Below are positions 1 to 7,970 of a stretch of 64,000 bases of DNA, piece by piece. Every line of letters begins with the position of its first letter. Position 1 is the first letter of the stretch. Both the position numbers and the translations under genes were made by a program. Under the pieces are notes generated by a model. The model did no database searches. It had not been told where the DNA came from and saw only the letters and a list, made by a program, of their open reading frames with translations. The DNA is from Comamonas sp. GB3 AK4-5. GTDB taxonomy: Bacteria > Pseudomonadota > Gammaproteobacteria > Burkholderiales > Burkholderiaceae_C. Location of the stretch: assembly GCF_041320665.1 (NCBI RefSeq), contig NZ_CP166730.1:2108001-2172000 (forward strand), in the 5' to 3' direction.

Positions 1-273
1 TCGCTGGCGGAGGTGCGGACTTTGCTGGTGCTGGATTTGAACAACAAGTCCGACTGCGCTGCTGCCAACCATACCGTGAACGGCCATTTGCAGCATGTGC
101 GCGAGCGCCTGTATGAGCTGCAGATCTTGGAGCAGGAGCTGCTGGCGCTGCGTGACCGCTGTGATGGCAGTGACACCCGCTGTCACATCATCGAGGCCTT
201 GCATGCCCAGGCCGATGTGCCCTTGGAAGACACACGCCTGCCTGCAGCAGGGGCCAGCAAGCGGCACGTGTGA
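1..273 (+). CDS. cadR: MerR-family Cd(II)/Pb(II)-responsive regulator, C-terminal part (CadR/PbrR type)
   Basis: The reading frame is open from the first base of the window, so the N-terminal winged-helix part lies outside. What remains is the dimerisation helix and metal-binding tail of a MerR-type activator. Three cysteines are spaced 35 and 7 residues apart (KSDC, RDRC, DTRC), the spacing of Cys77, Cys112 and Cys119 in the CadR family that bind Cd(II). These regulators sense divalent soft metals and switch on an efflux ATPase or similar gene. No cadA-like gene is visible on this side; the next gene is a HAD phosphatase in the same direction. Family call is confident; the exact metal is inferred. 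Confidence 0.83.
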   Translation, partial: SLAEVRTLLVLDLNNKSDCAAANHTVNGHLQHVRERLYELQILEQELLALRDRCDGSDTRCHIIEALHAQADVPLEDTRLPAAGASKRHV

Positions 274-419
274 TGCGTTTGCGTACGACAGGCGCCGCAG
301 TGCGACACCGGGGTATGGGTACAGCCGCCATAGTGGTGACATGTTGCGGTGCACAATCAACGGTTCATGCACTGCACCTGCCGGGTGTGGTGGCCGTCGC
401 GATTCAAGAGGAGGTGGGT

Positions 420-1121
420 GTGCAGCAATTGCCCGTGCAGTGGAGTGAAGTCAAGGCCTGGGTGTTCGATCTGGATGGCACCTTGCTGGACAGCAGGCCC
501 GACATTCTGGCGGCCGCCAGCGCCACCTTGGTGGACTATGGCCATGCCGCTTTGCCCTTGGGCTACCAACTGCCCAATCTGCATGGCATGGCGGGTGAGT
601 TGGTGCGCGATGTGTTTGTGGAGCGAGGCTATCCGGCGCCCACGGACCTGGTGCGTTTGCGTGCCGAATTTGAAGCCCATTACGCGGCCCAGAACCCCAG
701 CCAGGCCCGCTTGTATGACGGCGTGCCCGAATGGCTGCATTGGGCGCGCAACCAAGGGGTGGCCCTGGGCGTGTGTACCAACAAGCTGGAGCGCCTGGCG
801 CGCGATGGCATGCAGCAGCTGGACATTGCGGCCGGGTTTGGTGCCATCACCGGCTCGGACACCTATGGCGTGGGCAAGCCCTCACCCGAGCCGCTGCTGC
901 GCACGCTGGAGGAGCTGGGCGTGGCGCCCGCCGATGCCGTCTTCTTTGGCGATACCCATGCCGATGCGGCTTGCGCCCAGGCTGCTGGCGTGCGCTTTGC
1001 CTGGCACAGCACCGGCTACGGCGATGCCCGGGTGCAGGCCTTGCCTCAGGTGTTACGCTATGGGCGCTATGCAGAGCTGCAGCGCCAGGTGGACGCAGCG
1101 CATGCTGCGGCCCCGGTTTAG
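420..1121 (+). CDS. HAD-superfamily hydrolase, phosphoglycolate phosphatase-like
   Basis: The 233-aa protein has the HAD motif I DxDGT (VFDLDGTLLDS) near residue 16, a motif II threonine (GVCTNK), a motif III lysine (GVGKPSPEP) and a motif IV aspartate pair (FFGDTHAD). This is a Mg-dependent phosphatase with an alpha-helical cap, like Gph, which removes 2-phosphoglycolate. The GTG at 420 was chosen because AGGAGG lies at 409-414, five bases upstream, and the product then has the usual family length. An earlier in-frame ATG at 270 would add about 50 residues with no family resemblance. Substrate cannot be read from sequence; HAD phosphatases are often promiscuous. Confidence 0.83.
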   Translation: MQQLPVQWSEVKAWVFDLDGTLLDSRPDILAAASATLVDYGHAALPLGYQLPNLHGMAGELVRDVFVERGYPAPTDLVRLRAEFEAHYAAQNPSQARLYDGVPEWLHWARNQGVALGVCTNKLERLARDGMQQLDIAAGFGAITGSDTYGVGKPSPEPLLRTLEELGVAPADAVFFGDTHADAACAQAAGVRFAWHSTGYGDARVQALPQVLRYGRYAELQRQVDAAHAAAPV

Positions 1122-1213
1122 AGCGGCGAACAAAACTCGGCAAATCGTAGATTTGCGCTTGAGACGAGTCGTGAAGCCGCAGGCAGTACCAAGGTGCCAA
1201 GGTACGGCAAGGC

Positions 1214-1224
1214 TGAACACGCTC
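1214..1224. repeat. Remnant end of a related insertion sequence
   Basis: The 11 bases TGAACACGCTC followed by TTA are identical to the right end of the intact IS (2059-2072). They lie immediately left of that IS. This looks like the outer end of an earlier IS copy into whose target TTA the present copy inserted. The roughly 90 bases to the left (1122-1213) hold no gene. Confidence 0.4.
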
Positions 1225-1227
1225 TTA

Positions 1228-2069
1228 GAACGTGTTCAAAGTCTCGCCAGATGTGAGAAGCTCGCAGGATGAGAAAAGGCTACCCCAGCGATATCAAGCG
1301 CGAGCAGTTCGAAGTGATCCGGCCAATGCTGGAGAGTGCGCGCAAAAGGACGGCCCCACGCAAGGTGGAGCTTTACGAGGTGTTCTGCGCCGTGCTGTAT
1401 CTGCTGCGCACGGGCTGCCAGTGGCGAGCGCTGCCCAGCGACTTTCCCAAGTGGCGCACGGTGCATTCGTACTGGGCGATCTGGAGCGAGCCCCGCGAGG
1501 GTGGCAGCCTGCTGGAGCAGGCTTTAAAAAAATCAGGTTGGCGCGGCCCGCGAGAAACTGGGGCGCAACGCATGCAGCGCGTTCTTGATTGTGGACGCGC
1601 AGAGCGTGAAGAACACGGACACGGCGGGGCTGAAGGGCTATGACGCGGGCAAGAAGGTCTGTGGGATCAAGCGCCACATTGCGGTGGACACGCAGGGGCT
1701 GCCACATGCCATTGCGGTGACCACGGCCGAGGTAACGGACCGCAAAGGTGCCCTGCAGGCCCTGCAGCGCTGTAAGCGGACGTTGGGGCGAGTGCAAGGC
1801 GTGCTGTGCGACAGCGGCTACGTGGGCCAGCCCTTTGCGCAGGGCGTACAAGAGATTCTGGGCGAGCACGTGACGGTGCAAATCGCCAAGAGGAGCGAGA
1901 TGCACAGCTTTAAGGTCATGCCCAAGCGCTGGGTAGTGGAGCGCAGCTTCGCCTGGCTGGAGAAGAACAGAAGGTTATGGAAAAACTGCGAGCGTTGGCT
2001 CAACACCAGCTTGCAGTTCGTCCATCTGGCGTTCTTGGGGCTCTTGCTCAGGAGACTTTGAACACGCTC
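1228..2069 (+). mobile_element. IS5-family insertion sequence, copy 1 of an 842-bp element
   Basis: The ends are imperfect inverted repeats: left GAACGTGTTCAAAGTCTC, right end read inward GAGCGTGTTCAAAGTCTC. A 3-bp direct repeat TTA flanks both sides (1225-1227 and 2070-2072). The length, ends and TNA target duplication fit the IS427 group of the IS5 family. A near-identical copy of exactly the same length lies at 37403-38244 in the opposite orientation. Confidence 0.93.
1269..2061 (+). CDS. IS5-family transposase in two overlapping frames (copy 1)
   Basis: The first frame (ATG 1269, ends 1643) encodes the N-terminal helix-turn-helix part (DUF4096-like, with GCQWRALP). The second frame, open from 1528 to 2061, encodes the DDE catalytic part (IVDAQSVKNTD, CDSGYVG, RWVVERSFAWL). 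The frames meet at a run of seven A at 1526-1532. Going from one to the other needs a +1 or -2 shift. The second copy of the IS has the same run and the same frame relation, so this is a fixed property of the element, not a new mutation. Slippage on the A run is the likely way to make full transposase. Confidence 0.88.
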
Positions 2070-2088
2070 TTAGGCCTGCCAGCGGCAT
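2070..2088 (-). pseudogene. Start of the gene after tssA, cut off by the IS after six codons
   Basis: On the minus strand, 34 bases after the tssA stop, GGAG is followed by an ATG at 2088 and the codons for MPLAGL; the frame then runs into the IS at 2069. The spacing and ribosome-binding site suggest the first codons of the next T6SS operon gene, whose body is gone. Which gene it was (tssM, tagF or another) cannot be told from six residues. Confidence 0.35.
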
Positions 2089-2122
2089 GCTGGCTCCACA
2101 TTCAATGCGTAGGGAGCGTGGC

Positions 2123-3250
2123 TCAGTTCTCGGGTGCTACACGGGCGTGGCTGGTCACGCCGAGCATTTCTTCCAGCTGGGCTAGCTCTTCATTGCTTTT
2201 GACCACATGTTTGAGCCATTCATGCAGGGGCAGTTGGGCCCAGCGCGCCGCTTTTTTGGCCATATAGGCTGCGGGGCTGGAGGGCTCGGTGCGCTCAAAG
2301 AATGCAGCGGCTTGCTGCAGCAAGGCTATGGCATCTGCCCGCGTGAGCGGGGTGTGGGGCTGGCCGTGGCTGCTCTGGTGGACATGCGCTGAGGTCTGCA
2401 GGGTTGCAGGCATGGTGGTGTCTGCAGCGGTCTGGGGAATGGCTTGCACGGCGTTGGCAGCGGGCATGCTGCCAGCGGGGACTTCATCGCCGCCACCCCA
2501 GCGGCGGACAAGATGCTGCAGCTGGTCCAGCATTTCACGCACGGCGGCAAAGCTGGGGGCCTCGTCGCCCAATTGCGCATCCAGTGTGTTTTCAAAGGCA
2601 GACAGCGCTGACCGGCATTGCGCCAATTGAGGGCCGAGGGCGCGCAACTGGCTGCTGGGCACCTGCGCCCGCTGGCGCTCCAGCTCATCGAGCGTGGTTT
2701 TGCCTCGCACGATGTCACTGGCCTCTGATGGGTTGCGGCGCACGGCCTGATCCAGTGCCACCGCGCTTTGCCAGGTGAGCAGGCTGATGTGGGCGCTTCC
2801 TGCACGCAGCAGTGGTGCGCGTTCCAGCTGCTCCACCGTGCGTTTGAGGAACCAGCTGATATTGCCTATGCGTGCGCTCATGTCGCCGTCTTCGGGTGCC
2901 GGATGCACGCTGTCCCAATAGCGCGAGGCCAGTGCATCGAGCAAGGCATAGCCCTGTGTCAAGCCTTGCAGACCATGCTGGCTGGTCAGTGCATCGGTCA
3001 GCCAGATGGCCAGGCGCAAGTCCTTGGTTTTCTCCTGCAGCAACTGGATGCAGCGCTGGACCACAAAAGGCAAATCGGCTTCCTTACGATCGGTGACCCA
3101 CTCGCCCTGGTCCAAGGACATGTCCTCTTGTTGCCGCGCCGTCTGGATGTCATCGAAATCCGTGCTCAGCAGCATATCTGCCCCACTGGGCTGTTCAGCG
3201 GTAATGGGCTCTAGCAGTGCGGAGAGGTCAGAAAATGGAGGGGAAGACAT
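2123..3250 (-). CDS. tssA: T6SS protein TssA (ImpA family)
   Basis: The 375-aa product begins with the ImpA N-terminal domain (about residues 8-130: LLEPITAEQPSGADMLLSTDF, then VVQRCIQLLQEKTKDLRLAIWLTDAL and the YWDSVHP motif). A proline/threonine-rich linker and a helical C-terminal region follow (TRADAIALLQQAAAFFERTEPSSP...PEEMLGV-like end). TssA is a cytoplasmic T6SS protein that caps or primes the growing Hcp tube and sheath and contacts the baseplate. It is the last complete gene of the leftward tssJKL operon; an IS lies 53 bases downstream and has removed what followed. Confidence 0.93.
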   Translation of the reverse strand: MSSPPFSDLSALLEPITAEQPSGADMLLSTDFDDIQTARQQEDMSLDQGEWVTDRKEADLPFVVQRCIQLLQEKTKDLRLAIWLTDALTSQHGLQGLTQGYALLDALASRYWDSVHPAPEDGDMSARIGNISWFLKRTVEQLERAPLLRAGSAHISLLTWQSAVALDQAVRRNPSEASDIVRGKTTLDELERQRAQVPSSQLRALGPQLAQCRSALSAFENTLDAQLGDEAPSFAAVREMLDQLQHLVRRWGGGDEVPAGSMPAANAVQAIPQTAADTTMPATLQTSAHVHQSSHGQPHTPLTRADAIALLQQAAAFFERTEPSSPAAYMAKKAARWAQLPLHEWLKHVVKSNEELAQLEEMLGVTSHARVAPEN

Positions 3251-3279
3251 AGATAAAGCAGGCTTTTATTGCGCAGTGA

Positions 3280-3555
3280 CTACAAAGGTGAAGTGGAGCC
3301 GCATTGGTTGTGCCCCTTGATGCCCAGCGCGGAGGGCGTGGTCAGCGTGCTGCCTTCCCCGCTCAACTCAAGGACCTCCTGAGTGGCCGGCAGTGAAAAG
3401 CTTCTCGGGGCCGCGACCTGTTCTTCTTTGCTACTGTGGGTGAGTTGGGCAGGCAGTCCGGCGCGGCCGCCTGCGCCTCTCCCATCTTGCAGGCAAAGCC
3501 GCGCCACGCTCAGGCCGCTGATGCTCCGCAAGGTGGTCTGAGCATGAATGGACAT
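3280..3555 (-). CDS. Hypothetical 91-aa protein between tssL and tssA
   Basis: This small ORF lies in the gap between tssL and tssA, in the same direction. I recognise no family. It has no clear signal peptide or membrane segment, one glycine/arginine-rich stretch and no strong ribosome-binding site. In many T6SS operons the roughly 1200-codon tssM follows tssL; here only about 335 bases separate tssL and tssA. The ORF may be a real small gene, a decayed remnant, or chance. Confidence 0.33.
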   Translation of the reverse strand: MSIHAQTTLRSISGLSVARLCLQDGRGAGGRAGLPAQLTHSSKEEQVAAPRSFSLPATQEVLELSGEGSTLTTPSALGIKGHNQCGSTSPL

Positions 3556-3585
3556 GGGCGATCACGGAGATGACACAGCGAATGG

Positions 3586-4374
3586 CTAGGGCAGCGAAAT
3601 CGTCAAATTCGCTTGGCGTGGACCCAGTTGCACAATGTCCTGGTAGGCGGAAAGCCGGTCACGCGAAGCAGAATTGAGGTGGGTGGACAGGCCAATGAAG
3701 GCGGTGAGCCCGATCAGCGAGAAGACGGCTGCAACCACCCATTGGGGCGCTTCGCGTTTGAGTGCGTGTGTGATCAGGTCGGGCAACGACCAGTGGGGTG
3801 AGAATGCAGCGCGCTGGCCTTTGATGTTGGCGATTTCATCACCGAGGCGGGCCGTCAAATAGGCCAGTTTTTCCGGTCCTTCCAGCATATATTGCCCCTG
3901 GAAGCCCAGTAGCAAGCAGATGTGAAATACCTCCATGGCCTGCAGGCGAGGAGCTCCCAACGCGCGCTGTTCTTCCAGAAGTTTGAAGAAATTTTCGCCA
4001 GCGAGTTGATCCCCGAACAAGGTCAGCTGCAGTGGCCGGCGCTCCCATTCCACGTGAATGGCAGCCTCGGGGTTGGCGAGTATGAATTCGTCAACGCTGG
4101 CGCAAAAGGCGTACTTGGCAGCGTAGACCTCTTCGGCGCTGATTCCATATTTGCGCGCATTGCGTTCAAACTCGCCGAGGTAGCGCTGCATTTCCTGGAA
4201 GAACGCGTCGGCTTGCGAAGGGGTGTTGTTGTTCTTGAGTAGAAATAGCATCACCAGCCCGTCGTACAGCAAATCGAGCAGAGTGGCGTTCGCTCCATAG
4301 CGGGCGTCACCAGCAGACGGAGGGAGTGGGCTGGCGGAGGGGCTTCCAAGCAAAGAGGGGGCTGTGGTGCTCAT
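3586..4374 (-). CDS. tssL: T6SS membrane-complex protein TssL (DotU/IcmH family)
   Basis: The 262-aa protein has the DotU cytoplasmic helical bundle (residues about 30-205: YAAKYAFCASVDEFIL, the WERRPLQLTLFGDQLAGENFF signature and the FHICLLLGFQGQY motif). A single transmembrane helix (WVVAAVFSLIGLTAFIGLS) near residues 212-232 and a short periplasmic tail follow. There is no OmpA-like peptidoglycan-binding domain, so it is the short form. TssL sits in the inner membrane and normally pairs with TssM, which is not encoded here. Its start overlaps the tssK stop by four bases, so the two are translationally coupled. Confidence 0.95.
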   Translation of the reverse strand: MSTTAPSLLGSPSASPLPPSAGDARYGANATLLDLLYDGLVMLFLLKNNNTPSQADAFFQEMQRYLGEFERNARKYGISAEEVYAAKYAFCASVDEFILANPEAAIHVEWERRPLQLTLFGDQLAGENFFKLLEEQRALGAPRLQAMEVFHICLLLGFQGQYMLEGPEKLAYLTARLGDEIANIKGQRAAFSPHWSLPDLITHALKREAPQWVVAAVFSLIGLTAFIGLSTHLNSASRDRLSAYQDIVQLGPRQANLTISLP

Positions 4375-5726
4375 GATGTGACGGCAATGAGTTCGATACG
4401 GAGGTCAGGAATGCCGTTGGGCGTGTAGATGGCCACGCTTTGGGCCTGCAGCATGCGCTCATACAGAGGATTGCGGCTATCGAGCAAAAAGTAGCAGGCG
4501 CCAGGCTGGACTGGAATGGCCGGAGGCACCTGGGGCGTGTAGCCCAGCCGCACACCAGGCATGGCAGAGAGCACAAATTTGTCAACGTCGTCTGGTGCAC
4601 CAACTTTCAGGCGCATGGGGATGGCCTCGACCAGTTCTGCCGCAGGCATGCTGGATGTCGCACTGATGTAGAACGAGGTCTTGTCGTCGATCTTTCCGGA
4701 GTCGAGATGACCAACGTGAAACGACCGCCGGGTTTCGGTGAGGGCAATGGCGAAGTAACGCGTCGAAATAACCGTGTCGAGCAGCTCACGCAAAAGACTG
4801 TCGAGGGCGGCGAAACCCGGGCCAGGGTTGTCATGCATATAGGTCGGCAGATCCGCCAGCGTATGTGCCTTGGTAAAGGTCATGAGGCTGCCGGCAAGTC
4901 CGAGCAACTCTTGGAACAGCCGCTCGGGATGCAATGCCGGCTGGCGAAACAGGTGCGAAAGTGTGGCGAAGGCCGCGTTGGCGGTATGCAGCAGCCAGAA
5001 CGAGGCTACATCACCTGAGCGGAACTCGATGATGTTTTTGCTCGGCTCACGGTGAAAGCCATAGAGGGAATTGACTTTGGCCTGAAGCATGTCGAGCAAT
5101 CGACGCAATTGCTGGTAGATGGCTGGACTGGCTTCGATGGAGGCGGTGGGCGGGACAAACGAGGGGTCGTATTCAAAGCCTCCGGCGGAGCTGCGGCGGA
5201 TACGAATCACCGGAAGCGTGACGAGCTGATCGCGTGGCTCGCTATCGACTATCAGGCGCACGTTCTTGCGCAAATAGATCACTTCTGCGTCGACAGCGTT
5301 GGTAAAAAGGTCTGCGCAACTGTTTGCGTCATCGGCGTAGCGGGCCATGCTTGCATTGGCAAGGCTGTTGGACTGTCCACTGCTGTTGTTGCCAAGGTCT
5401 TTCATGGGGGGCAGTGCAAGATAGAACGTGAATTCAGTTTGGCCAGAAGGTAATGAGTCCAGTGCAATGGCCGGAGGGAGTCGGTCGGCTCCAGGGGCGG
5501 AATAGGGCTCGCCATCTGGAAAAATGACGGAAAGCTGCGAGGTGCGCAACATGCCGCTCGCAAGCGCATCAAGATCAAAAGAGAGGGCTCGCACGCCCCA
5601 GTAATAAGGGTGCAGTGAGAGCGCTGTGTGGTGTAAGCGGGACTCGTGGTATGCGTCTTGCCGCTGGAAATGCTGAGGCCGAAGAAAGAGTCCCTCGCCC
5701 CATAAAATTTTGGATGTGTAGCTCAC
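4371..5726 (-). CDS. tssK: T6SS baseplate protein TssK
   Basis: The 451-aa protein starts with the TssK signature (KILWGEGLFLRPQHFQRQD) and matches the family length. TssK forms trimers that link the baseplate (TssEFG) to the TssJLM membrane complex. It lies between tssJ and tssL in the leftward operon, 30 bases after tssJ, and its last bases overlap the tssL start. The shoulder region (RVIRIRR, EASPAIYQQLRRLLDML) and C-terminal head (VGAPDDVDKFVLSAMPGVRL) are both intact. Confidence 0.96.
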   Translation of the reverse strand: MSYTSKILWGEGLFLRPQHFQRQDAYHESRLHHTALSLHPYYWGVRALSFDLDALASGMLRTSQLSVIFPDGEPYSAPGADRLPPAIALDSLPSGQTEFTFYLALPPMKDLGNNSSGQSNSLANASMARYADDANSCADLFTNAVDAEVIYLRKNVRLIVDSEPRDQLVTLPVIRIRRSSAGGFEYDPSFVPPTASIEASPAIYQQLRRLLDMLQAKVNSLYGFHREPSKNIIEFRSGDVASFWLLHTANAAFATLSHLFRQPALHPERLFQELLGLAGSLMTFTKAHTLADLPTYMHDNPGPGFAALDSLLRELLDTVISTRYFAIALTETRRSFHVGHLDSGKIDDKTSFYISATSSMPAAELVEAIPMRLKVGAPDDVDKFVLSAMPGVRLGYTPQVPPAIPVQPGACYFLLDSRNPLYERMLQAQSVAIYTPNGIPDLRIELIAVTS

Positions 5727-5756
5727 GGTAGATGCTCAGGCTGTGGGGGGGAAGAA

Positions 5757-6383
5757 TCAGGAAGCCGCTGGGCAGTTAATGGATACAAGGCTGCCCCATT
5801 GGGGCGCTTTTGTTTGTGTAGTTTGTTCAGGCGCTTGGGATGACTGGATGCTGCCGCGCGTAGCAGTCATGGCGCAGGCATGAATGCCAACCAAAATTCC
5901 GTCTTTCTCCGATTTTTCTGCATCAAAGGCAATGCGCCAGCGCTGTGGTGCAGGTGCATAAAACAATGTGACGATGCCCACGTATTTGGCTTGCTGGGGA
6001 ACTTTTTCAATTACGTTGTAAGTTTGCCCAGGAGATAAAGTGATTTCCTGTACAGAAACCAGACTGCTCCCGAGCGCAGCACGGTCTCGATCAGGCAGGA
6101 CAAAAGTGTCATACGGCACGAGCCAGAATGCATTGGCATCTTTGAGGTGGTATATGCGCACCACAGCTGCTTGCGCCTGCTGCTTCTCATCTGCATTGAG
6201 ATTAGCCCCCGCCTGAAGTTGTAACTTCATTTGACGAGGGGGCTTTTGCTCTTCGGGGACTTCGGGTTTCCCAACCCCCATGATCTGAAGGGCTGCACTG
6301 CCAATGGCGGCGACAGGAGATGCACACCCAGGAAGCAGAAGTGTAATTATTGTTAATGCAATGAAATGTGTGACTGGCTTCAT
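5757..6383 (-). CDS. tssJ: T6SS outer-membrane lipoprotein TssJ
   Basis: The product has a lipoprotein signal peptide ending LLLPGC, so it would be lipidated on that cysteine and placed in the outer membrane. The mature part is the TssJ beta-sandwich (LQLQAGANLNADEKQQAQAAVVRIYHL, FWLVPYDTFVLPDRDRAALG, PGQTYNVIEKVPQQAKYVGIVTLFYAP). TssJ tethers TssM to the outer membrane. The ATG at 6383 gives a normal signal peptide; an upstream ATG at 6413 would add ten residues. It is the first gene of the leftward operon. Codon use here is more AT-rich than in tssA. Confidence 0.92.
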   Translation of the reverse strand: MKPVTHFIALTIITLLLPGCASPVAAIGSAALQIMGVGKPEVPEEQKPPRQMKLQLQAGANLNADEKQQAQAAVVRIYHLKDANAFWLVPYDTFVLPDRDRAALGSSLVSVQEITLSPGQTYNVIEKVPQQAKYVGIVTLFYAPAPQRWRIAFDAEKSEKDGILVGIHACAMTATRGSIQSSQAPEQTTQTKAPQWGSLVSINCPAAS

Positions 6384-6749
6384 ATAGATAGCAAACGATG
6401 ACACTTGTAGCATTTAATTTCGGATGACATTGCCGTTCATCATGCGCATCCATCCTGCCGGCATATAGGGCCTATGGCATCTTGCTCGACTTATACCGTT
6501 TCGATATAAAAAGATGAATGGAGCGGTTTCGTGAACTTTGCGTAACAAAGTACAGTGGGATCTAGTCTGGAGCCTGCATATCATATGCGCTACTTTGGGT
6601 GTTTCGGTATCCAGTTGTCCATCTGGATACTCGGTTGTTGACTTTCTAAGTACGGCTGTAGATAGTCGATGCGGCGCCCTCTGAAGAAGATGAGTTTGAC
6701 TCTCTATAGAGAGTATTTTAGGTATATGTATTTGTTTGAAAATAGTGAG
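6384..6749. promoter_or_regulatory. Divergent promoter region between tssJ and the rightward T6SS operon
   Basis: About 365 bases without a convincing gene, AT-rich toward the right, separate the two divergent T6SS operons. Candidate -35 boxes TTGACT occur at 6638-6643 and 6697-ish (TTTGACT), each with weak AT-rich -10 possibilities downstream. A perfect palindrome lies at 6699-6714. Both operons probably start and are regulated here. Confidence 0.55.
6699..6714. promoter_or_regulatory. Perfect 16-bp palindrome, candidate operator of the T6SS operon
   Basis: ACTCTCTATAGAGAGT reads the same on both strands. It overlaps the downstream TTGACT-like promoter element and lies 36 bases before the lipoprotein start, a position suited to a dimeric regulator. 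It is not followed by a T run, so it is not a typical terminator. The regulator is unknown. Confidence 0.5.
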
Positions 6750-7379
6750 ATGAAAATGTTTTTTTCGCAAAAATACTGTCTGGCTTTAGTGTTGGTTGGT
6801 GCAGGATTTTTAACAGGTTGTGCGACAGCGAATCGAGGGTCTGGAGGGGCTGAAGATTATGCGAGGCGTATGACGGATGCCGAGGCTTTACTCGTTGCAG
6901 GCAAGCAGGATGCGGCTGTTATCTCCTATGAAAAAATTGCAGAGGATAATCCCTCTCAAGGTGTTCCATGGTCCAAGATTGCACAAATAAAATTCGCGCA
7001 AGGGCATTACAGCCAGGCAATCGTTGCTGCAGAGGAAACATTGCGACGTGACCCGTCAAGTAGAGAGGCTAAAAGCGTTACGGCTGTTGGCGGTTTAAGG
7101 TTGGCTGTGCGCTCGTTGGAAGACCTGCGCAATGATGCCGCTCTGGCCGGTGATGCCAAAGTCGATGCCGTAAAGCTTGCTCTCATGCTGCGTGAGACGC
7201 TGGGCGAGCCTGTCTTGGAGCCCAAAAGCAAAGCTCCAGTGCGCAAATCTCCCTCTCCTCAGCGTTCACCTAAGTCTGCGACGGAAAGCCAAGCAACCCC
7301 TGCTGCAAATTCAGCACCTGCTGCAGCACCGGTACCGGCACCAAGTCGCGGAAATAATCCGTTTGGATCATTGAAGTAA
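6750..7379 (+). CDS. T6SS-associated TPR lipoprotein
   Basis: The 209-aa protein has a lipoprotein signal (LALVLVGAGFLTGC) with the lipidated cysteine near residue 21. One or two TPR-like helical repeats follow (ADAEALLVAGKQDAAVISYEKIAEDNP and WSKIAQIKFAQGHYSQAIVAAEETLRRDPS). The C-terminus is proline/alanine-rich and disordered (PVRKSPSPQRSP ... NNPFGSLK). The ATG at 6750 is chosen because it places the hydrophobic signal at the N-terminus; upstream ATGs add a charged leader. Similar TPR lipoproteins precede tssB in other betaproteobacterial T6SS loci. The role is unproven, probably a periplasmic accessory of the membrane complex. Confidence 0.8.
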   Translation: MKMFFSQKYCLALVLVGAGFLTGCATANRGSGGAEDYARRMTDAEALLVAGKQDAAVISYEKIAEDNPSQGVPWSKIAQIKFAQGHYSQAIVAAEETLRRDPSSREAKSVTAVGGLRLAVRSLEDLRNDAALAGDAKVDAVKLALMLRETLGEPVLEPKSKAPVRKSPSPQRSPKSATESQATPAANSAPAAAPVPAPSRGNNPFGSLK

Positions 7380-7446
7380 TTCTTATTGCATTAAAAGTAA
7401 GCATGGATGCTATGCAGAGATCGGCAGCTTCCTTATAGAGGAAAAT

Positions 7447-7959
7447 ATGGCAACGAAAAAACAAAGCATACAAAAAAGACTGCAAAAGGTCCGTCCGCCG
7501 CGGGTGCAGTTGACCTATGACGTGGAGTTGGGTGACGCTATTGAGAAAAAGGAGTTACCTTTCGTTGTGGGGGTCGTTGCAGATCTGGCAGGGCAGTCTG
7601 AAAAGGAACTTCCAAAACTTAAGGAGCGTAATTTCGTCAATATTGATAGAGATAATATTGATGATGTAATGAAGGGGATCGCTCCACGCGCCGCATTTAA
7701 GGTTCCGAACAAGCTTGATGAGTCACGTGGTGGCTCTATTGCGGTCGACTTATCGTTTGCTTCAATGGATGACTTCTCACCTGAAGCTGTAGTGTCGCAA
7801 GTTGAACCTCTACGCAAACTTTTGGAAGCGCGCTCCAAGTTGGCAGACCTTCGGAACAAGCTTGCAGGTAATGACAAGCTCGAAGAATTGCTAGCAGATG
7901 TTCTTGGTAATACTGAGGCACTGCAACGGCTGAGTTCTGTCAAGATACGAGATGAGTAA
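7447..7959 (+). CDS. tssB: T6SS contractile sheath small subunit TssB (VipA)
   Basis: The 170-aa protein starts with the family signature (QKRLQKVRPPRVQLTYDVE) and contains LPFVVGVVADLAGQ and KLKERNFVNIDRDNIDDVMKGI. TssB and TssC interlock to form the contractile sheath around the Hcp tube in the cytoplasm. It is 67 bases after the lipoprotein gene, with GAGG upstream of the ATG, and is followed 11 bases later by tssC, so the two are made together. Length and motifs are complete. Confidence 0.97.
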   Translation: MATKKQSIQKRLQKVRPPRVQLTYDVELGDAIEKKELPFVVGVVADLAGQSEKELPKLKERNFVNIDRDNIDDVMKGIAPRAAFKVPNKLDESRGGSIAVDLSFASMDDFSPEAVVSQVEPLRKLLEARSKLADLRNKLAGNDKLEELLADVLGNTEALQRLSSVKIRDE

Positions 7960-7970
7960 GGAGACGCGAG

